Origin: Candidatus Kerfeldbacteria bacterium
GTDB lineage: Bacteria; Patescibacteriota; Patescibacteriia; SBBC01
Length of the DNA stretch: 7,355 bases
NCBI GenBank assembly: GCA_903854795.1
Contig: CAINXF010000204.1
Span: 1-7,355, forward strand
Direction: 5' to 3'
Part shown: positions 1 through 6,200 of the stretch, piece after piece
Layout: each line of letters opens with the position of its first letter
How positions within the stretch are numbered: the first letter of the stretch is position 1
The notes under the pieces: generated by a model
The model's database searches: none
The model's input: the letters and a program-made list of their open reading frames with translations, nothing else
What the model was told of the DNA's origin: nothing
Position numbers and translations under genes: made by a program

Positions 1-2
1 AG

Positions 3-947
3 ATCGTCGAGAAAAATGCGCTGTGTACGTCAGATAACATGGGTTGCACCGCATTCGGTCATCCGACGCTCGATGCGAGTAAGAATATCAGGTCGTTTGA
101 GACGGTGTATCTGAAGGACCAGCCCGACTCGCATGCGACGATCATGTGCGGGAACAGCGACCTGTTCTGTTCGGAGTACACGACGGTCGAGGGCACCACG
201 GCATACTTCAAGGACCCCGGCGCACAGACGTGCTCGTACAAGCGTCTCGGCGGACAGACCGCGTACCATTGGTACATCACCGGCACGTCAATCCTCTGTC
301 CGACGGTCACCCCGCCGCAGTCCGGCGTTCCTGTAGGGCATGCCTGCGTGCGTGTCTGCAAGGGCGGTAATCGTGATGGACTTGCGTGCGTGGCTGATCT
401 GGATTGTCCGTCCGGATCATGCACGGGCGACCAAGCAGTCGTCGGTAAAACATGTGTCGTGGACTCAGAGTGCAGCGGCGGTACTAAATGCGATTCGTGG
501 ACAGGATTGTGCCCCGAAGAGCAGAGCGGATGTAACGAGTACCGCGATCCGACCGATCCGAGTCCGTGCCGATCGACCTGTGGACTTGAGATCGCGAACG
601 GTAAAGATGTCTACGTCGATGCTTCCTGTAAGCCGACGATCTGTCTCGGTGGTCCGAGGGACGGTGCCGCCTGTCAGGTCGATAGCGACTGCCCCGGCAC
701 GTGTATGGGTGGCCTATATGCCGGCAATAACATCGCCTGTTCCTACTCGAGTCAATGTGGCCCTGGCGCTACGTGCTCGGCAGCGATGTGCTCGGGTGAG
801 GGAATCCCGGGATGCCAATCGTACTACTATATAAAGCAGTCGGTCGAAAAGAACGCCACGAGTTGCAATGGCGTGATCGACCTCTCGGTCGGGTGCCGGC
901 CGTTCAATGATACGTCAAATTCGCTGTTGAATTATCGTGCGTTCTAA
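3..947 (+). CDS. C-terminal part of a cysteine-rich repeat exported protein (5' partial)
   Basis: The frame is open from the first complete codon at base 3, so the real start lies upstream; the ATG at base 39 is internal. Visible are 314 residues with 30 cysteines (nearly 10%), which implies an extracytoplasmic, disulfide-rich protein. Early motifs are LFCSEY (C56) and YFKDPGAQTC (to C77). Four C-x5-C-x(3-5)-C units follow at C129, C151, C224 and C246. Two of them carry the preface GGxRDGxxC and a D-x-D-C core. The C-terminus is CRPFNDTSNSLLNYRAF and stops one base before the next gene. From memory, the LFC..E/YFKDP block and the NDTSN..LNY block recur in giant uncharacterised proteins of CPR bacteria, where the chain usually continues past NDTSN. 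No catalytic motif is seen. The molecular function is unknown; a surface or secreted structural role is inferred. Confidence is high that it is coding and low on function. Confidence 0.88.
   Translation: MVEKNALCTSDNMGCTAFGHPTLDASKNIRSFETVYLKDQPDSHATIMCGNSDLFCSEYTTVEGTTAYFKDPGAQTCSYKRLGGQTAYHWYITGTSILCPTVTPPQSGVPVGHACVRVCKGGNRDGLACVADLDCPSGSCTGDQAVVGKTCVVDSECSGGTKCDSWTGLCPEEQSGCNEYRDPTDPSPCRSTCGLEIANGKDVYVDASCKPTICLGGPRDGAACQVDSDCPGTCMGGLYAGNNIACSYSSQCGPGATCSAAMCSGEGIPGCQSYYYIKQSVEKNATSCNGVIDLSVGCRPFNDTSNSLLNYRAF
357..776 (+). repeat. Four degenerate C-x5-C-x(3-5)-C protein repeats
   Basis: Within gene 1, cysteine triplets start at bases 387, 453, 672 and 738 (codons 129, 151, 224 and 246). 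Spacings are C-x5-C-x4-C, C-x5-C-x5-C, C-x5-C-x3-C and C-x5-C-x5-C. Units one and three have an extra upstream cysteine and GG-x-RDG (from bases 357 and 642), giving a longer shared block ending D-x-DCP. The repeats are diverged at DNA level and are protein-level, not recent duplications. The same unit recurs in the third gene of the window. Confidence 0.8.
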
Positions 948-951
948 TATG
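945..951 (+). other. Stop-start junction of genes 1 and 2 (TAATATG)
   Basis: The TAA of gene 1 (945-947) is followed by one base and then ATG (949-951). No purine-rich Shine-Dalgarno is visible in the preceding 15 bases (TTATCGTGCGTTC-like). Reinitiation after termination is the simplest reading. A GTG at 937, in frame with gene 2 and overlapping the end of gene 1, is an alternative start that would add only MRSN. Confidence 0.6.
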
Positions 952-1041
952 CAACGAATATCACTGCCAGTACGAACCGCACTTCTCGCCGCTGTTATGG
1001 TCATCAGCGGATCACTCCTCCGTCCGCAGCACGTCCTCGCC
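949..1041 (+). other. Signal peptide of the BACON/Fn3 protein
   Basis: Residues 1-31: arginines at 3 and 9, a hydrophobic run TALLAAVMVISGSLL, then RPQHVLA with a type I signal peptidase A-x-A-like site (V29-L30-A31 followed by A32-P33). There is no lipobox cysteine, so it is not a lipoprotein. It indicates Sec export. Confidence 0.75.
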
Positions 1042-3123
1042 GCGCCGGTGTTCAGTCTTGTGCCATCAGGCACGACGTTCTTCTCGACGCAAGCGTCTGG
1101 CATTGATCCAGCGCCGCAAACCATCGCGGTATCGAACGGCGGCAGTGATACCTTGGACTGGCAGGTGGCGAGCGCCGCGAGTTGGGTGACGCTCACGCCG
1201 ACGACGGGAGGTCCGGGACCTGCGACGGTGACGGTGCAGGCGAAGAACAATCTTCCTGCCGGGACGTACACGGCGGATGTCTATTTCACATCGACGAACG
1301 TCGCGGGCATTACCGGCTCGGTGACGTTCACGTATACGGTCAACGCAACGGTGGTACTTTCGGTCGACAAGACCAGCTATAGTTTCAAGGCGATCATGGG
1401 CAAGCCCGGAAAAGATCAATTCCTCACGGTCCAGAGCGGTTCGGTCGCAGGATGGACGGGTGCAATCAAACCTGGCGCGTCATGGCTCTCCATCACACCG
1501 AACAACGGTACGGTATATAACGATGTGACCGCCCCGGTGCATATCAAGGTAGACGCGACAGCCTTGGGTATCGGTACGTACACGGGCACCATTACTATCT
1601 CCTCGGCCGGCGCAGTGCCTTCGTCGATCGACATTACGGTGACGCTTAAAGTGACGCCGTTCCCGATCATGGAAGCGACGCCGCGTCCGTTGAACGCCAC
1701 GATCGATGAAGGCAGGACGGATAATCCGACGATCGCGATTAATAACAGCGGCGCGTCGGAGACAGAGCTCAATTGGAGCATGAATCAGCCAGCGGAACCG
1801 TGGATTAAACTTTCGCTTACTGGTGGTTGCAGCGGGCCATTTCCATCGCCGATCAGCGGATTCGCGGCGGGGGGACGAAATTCCACGGTGACCGTTTGTC
1901 TCACGACGCTGCCTCCGGCCGCGCCGCCGCTCACGCCAGGTGGTAGTCCATACACGACGACGTTGACTGTCAGCGCGCCCGACGCGGTTTTGCTATCGGG
2001 TGGCGCGGACACCATCCCAGTGACGTTGACCGTGGTGAGCGATGTCACCAAGGCGACGGTGACGCCTAACAGCGTGTTCTATGGTCACTTCGACACAGGG
2101 ACGTTCCCGGTGAGCAAGATCAAGGTGGAACCCTCGAGCGTCTGCGGTTCGCCCCCAACGTACAACATTGAGATCTCCTGGACATCTAGCGAATACGGCA
2201 ATACGCGGTTTAAGTGGGGCGAGCAGCTCGTAGGCGGCGTGCCACAGTATGAACGCGGGACCATCCTTATGCCGGAAGGACTCGATACGCTCACCCATGT
2301 GGGCGGGACGTTGTATCACACGGTCACGCTCAGCAATATCAACTATTTGTATTCAGGACATACGTATTACTACGCCATCGCATCGGATGACCGCTATGGT
2401 AACATCGGCGATTGGGCCGACCATGATCAGACAAATACCGCGCTTTTCAGTAGTTTCGAAATCACGCATTCCTGCGATGTGAGCGTGCCGACGGACGTGA
2501 GTCTCCAGCTGCCGATGTCGGCGTCCTCGTTGTTCGGTACGATCACGGTCGTCATGAGCGCGCAGGATGAGTCGCTCGTGAAGCAGTTCGACCTTTTCAT
2601 GAAGAATGGCGCTGGCGCGGATACGCTCTTGCAGAGGTATTTGGTATCGCCTACGTCATGTACCTCGACCGGGGATTCGTATACCTGTATCATTACGGTA
2701 AGTTTCGATACGAAACTTATGACGGATGGGCCTGCGCTCCTGTATGCCCGCGCGTATGATGTTATAAATCCTACCGGTGGCGACTCGCCGCAGGTCAGCA
2801 TCACCGTCAGCAATAAGGTCCCGACGGTGTCGACGGTTGCCGCGGCGTCCGCAGAAAACCCGCCGGGGAGCGGTCAATGGCAGACCGTCATCACATGGGA
2901 CACTGACAGCGCATCCGATTCGTCGGTTCAATATGGCCTCGAGGAGGACGATGGGGCGTTCAAGGGCTACACGTTCGTCCAATCAGGCGACGATTCGGGA
3001 TCGACGGCGATCCTGGCGGGACATAAGGTCACGCTTTCCGGCCTTCTTCCCGGTCGCGTCTATCACTACATGATCACCTCGTGCCCGACGGGCTTGTCAG
3101 ATCCGAACCGCTGTGGACACTAA
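949..3123 (+). CDS. Exported multi-domain protein with BACON-like, Fn3-like and Ig-like domains
   Basis: The product is 724 residues from ATG 949. This start puts a compact n-region (MQRISLPVR) directly before a hydrophobic core and a VLA|AP cleavage site near residue 31; a GTG at 937 is possible. Domains in order: BACON-like 1 (about 33-137, with SWVTLTP around W79 and AGTYTADV), BACON-like 2 (about 139-241, SWLSITP around W179 and GTYTGTITI), a diverged BACON-like 3 (about 242-364), an Fn3-like domain (about 365-506, EISWTSSEYGNTRFKWG and TYYYAIASDDRYGN), an Ig-like domain (about 507-622), and a last Fn3-like domain (624-724, VITWDTD..SSVQYG). It has only about 8 cysteines, unlike its neighbours. 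No enzyme motif, sortase signal or transmembrane anchor is seen. BACON and Fn3 domains commonly serve as binding or spacer modules in exported proteins; adhesion or stalk function is inferred. The last Fn3 ends abruptly before its final strand. Confidence 0.9.
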   Translation: MQRISLPVRTALLAAVMVISGSLLRPQHVLAAPVFSLVPSGTTFFSTQASGIDPAPQTIAVSNGGSDTLDWQVASAASWVTLTPTTGGPGPATVTVQAKNNLPAGTYTADVYFTSTNVAGITGSVTFTYTVNATVVLSVDKTSYSFKAIMGKPGKDQFLTVQSGSVAGWTGAIKPGASWLSITPNNGTVYNDVTAPVHIKVDATALGIGTYTGTITISSAGAVPSSIDITVTLKVTPFPIMEATPRPLNATIDEGRTDNPTIAINNSGASETELNWSMNQPAEPWIKLSLTGGCSGPFPSPISGFAAGGRNSTVTVCLTTLPPAAPPLTPGGSPYTTTLTVSAPDAVLLSGGADTIPVTLTVVSDVTKATVTPNSVFYGHFDTGTFPVSKIKVEPSSVCGSPPTYNIEISWTSSEYGNTRFKWGEQLVGGVPQYERGTILMPEGLDTLTHVGGTLYHTVTLSNINYLYSGHTYYYAIASDDRYGNIGDWADHDQTNTALFSSFEITHSCDVSVPTDVSLQLPMSASSLFGTITVVMSAQDESLVKQFDLFMKNGAGADTLLQRYLVSPTSCTSTGDSYTCIITVSFDTKLMTDGPALLYARAYDVINPTGGDSPQVSITVSNKVPTVSTVAAASAENPPGSGQWQTVITWDTDSASDSSVQYGLEEDDGAFKGYTFVQSGDDSGSTAILAGHKVTLSGLLPGRVYHYMITSCPTGLSDPNRCGH
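1045..1671 (+). other. Two tandem BACON-like beta-sandwich domains
   Basis: Two consecutive domains of about 100 residues share the order: Q-x-(I/L)-x-V before the core, SW-(V/L)-(T/S)-(L/I)-TP, a V-T-V or V-x-I-K-V strand, then (A/I)GTYT followed by alternating hydrophobics and a closing T-V strand. The two core tryptophans (W79, W179 of the protein) are exactly 100 residues apart. This pattern matches the BACON family as I know it. A third, diverged copy (LNWSM, W285) lies downstream to about residue 364. Confidence 0.65.
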
Positions 3124-3129
3124 TATATG
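3121..3129 (+). other. Stop-start junction of genes 2 and 3 (TAATATATG)
   Basis: The TAA of gene 2 (3121-3123) is followed by TAT and then the ATG of gene 3 at 3127, in the same reading frame. The preceding bases (GAACCGCTGTGGACAC) contain no convincing Shine-Dalgarno. Translational coupling is likely. Because the frame is shared, any readthrough of this single stop would yield one fused chain of more than 2100 residues with an internal signal-like segment. Confidence 0.6.
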
Positions 3130-3246
3130 ACACGCTTCCTACGAACGACGATCTTGAAAAAGCTCACGCAGGTGAGCACGGTCGGCATGCTCGCGATTGT
3201 GACGTTGTGCACGGTGACGCTCATGCCGGGATCGGTTGCGCACGCG
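3127..3246 (+). other. Signal peptide of the giant cysteine-rich protein
   Basis: Residues 1-40: a basic n-region (R3, R6, K11, K12), a hydrophobic core around VGMLAIVTLCTVTLM, then PGSVAHA with an A-x-A site (A38-H39-A40) before AAAP. Presence of a complete signal peptide right after the upstream stop argues that genes 2 and 3 are separate rather than one gene broken by a point mutation. No lipobox is seen; C28 sits inside the hydrophobic core. Confidence 0.75.
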
Positions 3247-6200
3247 GCTGCCGCACCGCTGACGGAAATTAAATTTGTTACGGCGGATTATGGCACGAAT
3301 TCCGCTAAGATCACCTACACGACCGATTTTCCCGCGGTTACCACCTTGCACTACGGTACGTCGCCGGGAACATACCCGAATACCCTCGATGTTGACTCCG
3401 GCGCTTTTCGAGGAAGTCACGTTGCTAACCTGACGAGTCTTGTTTCAGACACGACATACTATTATTTGATCGAGGCGAAATCGGAAGACGTTGGTGAAGG
3501 TGACACCACGATCACCAGTAGCGACCCTTCTGTACACACCTGTGGTTTCGTGGTAGGTACTACCACCCCGAACGAGTGTTCTTTCAAGACGTTAGCGGTA
3601 GGTATAAGTAACATCAGCGTTGATATAAATACACTCGGTACGAGCGCGACGCTGACGTTCACATTGAGTTCGGCCGTAGGGGCCGACGTACACTATGGTA
3701 CGTCTAGCGGTAGTCTGGCAAATAGCGTTTCGGCAACGGTAGCGAGCGGCACTAATTACAAAGCGACGTTGACCTCCGGAATAGCGCCGTCAACGCAACA
3801 GTTCTTCGAGATCTTGCCGGATAGTAAGAGCGGGGGTCAGCACATGTTCTTCATCGGGCCATTGACGATCACGGGTGACCATGCAGCTTACAATGACCAT
3901 ACGGCGAACACTGACCATACGGCGAACATTACTTGGGATACGAACCTGAAAGCGTCGCATACCGTGAATATTGGCCTCGACCCGACCGCACTTACGACGC
4001 ACTATCCGTCGTACTCCGCCGATAGTCTAAGTCATAGTGTGACGATCGCGTCGGGACTGCTTTCTGGGACGACCTACTACTTTACGGTGACCTCGAAACT
4101 CACCTCTGAGGTGCACGTGACGCCGAGTTCATATACTGATGTCAATTATACGGCCACCACCTCGACCGTCCAATCATTTACGACGAGCGGCACTTCTCCG
4201 AGCACCCCGCTCACGTTCTCGCCAGACCCGAGCGCGAACGCCTCGAGCGACCAGGCATCGATCATATTCGGTACGAGCATACCGGCGTCGGCGGTCGTCG
4301 AGTACAATACTAACCCTGGCCTCGCGCCTGATCCGAGGACGACCGGCTACGCGAAGGCCTGCAACGATCCGTCGGTGTGTACCTCGACCGCGCCGGCGTG
4401 GATCAAACCGGGTTCGAAAAGTTTTTCGATAAAGATCGCTGGTCTTTCCGGTACCGATCGCGACTACTACTACCGCGTCACGGCGATAGATGAGTTCGGC
4501 CGTAAGATCCAATCAGGCATGCTAAAGTTCAGGACGACGCTGAGCCAGTACGACCATAAGTTCTCGACCGGCGCATGCGCTGATGGCACAGCGATCCACG
4601 CATGCAAAGGCGAGCTCTTCTGTCGATCGGGAGGCATCGGTCCGGTCTTGGATTGCATACCGACGAACAAATCCGACGCCTCCTGCGTCTATCAGTGCCC
4701 CAGTGGCTTGACCTGTGTCGACACCGGTGACTGTACGAAGGATCCTTCGCCGGGCAACTCGTTGACCGCCTGCAATGCGAAGTCGTGCTACATGAAGTGC
4801 GACAATTTCAGCGGCGACATGTCTGGTAAGCGGTGCAGCGTCGACGCGGATTGTAACGCCGGCAAGTGCACCGTCGGCAGTTTCAACGTGCCCGCGGCAG
4901 CCGGCTGTTACTCGTCGTGGCCGTCGTGCGATGCGAACGTCATCCTGAAGGTACGGCCCGACCGGGTTTGTGAGAAGTGGTACACCTGCAAGAGCTCGGT
5001 CGATATGCCGACGACCGGCGGTAAGACGCAGAACCAGTGCCTCGACCTCACGATCTGTGATTCGATCTCGCCGAACGGCCAGTGCAACAACCTCCTGGAA
5101 GGTCACCAGTGTTCGAACGATCCCCTCCGCTTTTGTAAGCAGGATTCCGACTGTATCGGTGCGAGCGCGTACTGTCTTGGGACGAATACCGGCACCTGTG
5201 ACCGTGCGAGCGGTGCACTGGCAGGCTCGTTGTGTTCGGATAATACGACGTGCGGTGCCGGGAAATGCGTATTTAAACTAGGACTTACCTTTAATACTCC
5301 CGAGGATGTCGCACAGATCAAAGGACTGACCGGCATGGTGTTCGCGGGTCTGAGTTGGCACTCCCAGCCGGGGCAATGCAACATCGACAGCGGCGATAAG
5401 AAGGGGATGGACTGCTTCAGCGACAGCGACTGCAACACCGGTGCGTGTAAGAACGCGACGCCGATCATCAACGGCCGCTATCCGCTCTCGATCGCCGAGC
5501 AGGTCGGCCAAAAAGTCGATATTCCCGATGGCGATTTCGAGGATTATTCCCAAGTTTTCCAGTGCTCGAAGAATGCGGGCATACCTTGCAGCTTGAACAA
5601 GGCGCCGGACGATTGCGTAGTTGCACATGCGCCGACCGCCACGGATCCGAGTACGACCACGAATTACGGTCCCTGTGTGGCGAATCACGACACGCAGGAG
5701 CTCATCAAGCGGTATTGGCAGGCGATCACGCCCAGCGGCTCAAGCGTAGATGCTGCGATCAGCGTCGATGCCGATATCTCATCGACGAATCCGAACCAGA
5801 TGCTGAAGATTACGCCGACCGACCTCGCGGGGTCCGGCGCAATGACGACGCGAACGATGGGTCTTACGACGTCGCTAAATTCGACGTATCTCCTGAACGT
5901 CTCCATGAAGTCCGCACGACAAGGACAGCTGATCACCGTGAGCTTCGTTGACTCCTCGAACGGGGAGAGCGTGTTCGACACCGTGGCAGTCGGCACGTCC
6001 TGGAAGCAGTATCTCCTAGGCCCTACGGCAGGACTCGTCGGCCCGACCTCGATCGCGTTCACGACCGCCGAGGAGAACGACGACGTGGCGGGTATCTGGA
6101 TCGACAACCTCTCGTTTGTTCCCGCGCTGAAGGTGAGCGATACCGGACCGTTGATCCCGCAAACGTGCCGTATCTACCCGAACTCGAGCGCGCCGTCCTG

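Noticed and set aside
357..776. Cysteine repeats as a CRISPR-like or DNA-level repeat array
   Set aside because: The similarity is at protein level only; the units are unequally spaced and diverged at nucleotide level.
340..834. Plus-strand 164-codon frame overlapping gene 1
   Set aside because: It is rich in Arg, Ala and Val as expected from a shifted reading of the cysteine-rich gene, and shows no signal peptide or domain.
937..948. GTG at 937 as the start of gene 2, overlapping gene 1
   Set aside because: It is possible, but adds only MRSN, has no better ribosome site, and the ATG at 949 gives a tidier signal peptide directly after the gene 1 stop, matching the junction style before gene 3.
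3127..4542. Purple acid phosphatase-like enzyme suggested by N-terminal Fn3-like domains
   Set aside because: The Fn3-like domains resemble those preceding metallophosphatases, but no metallophosphatase metal-binding motifs (GDxG, GNHE) follow.
5278..6107. Long minus-strand frames (about 120-195 codons in several places, e.g. 4522-5106, 5278-5688, 5685-6107)
   Set aside because: They lie opposite a continuous plus-strand gene with clear domains, have Arg-rich or low-complexity composition typical of antisense shadows in GC-rich DNA, and show no recognisable motif.
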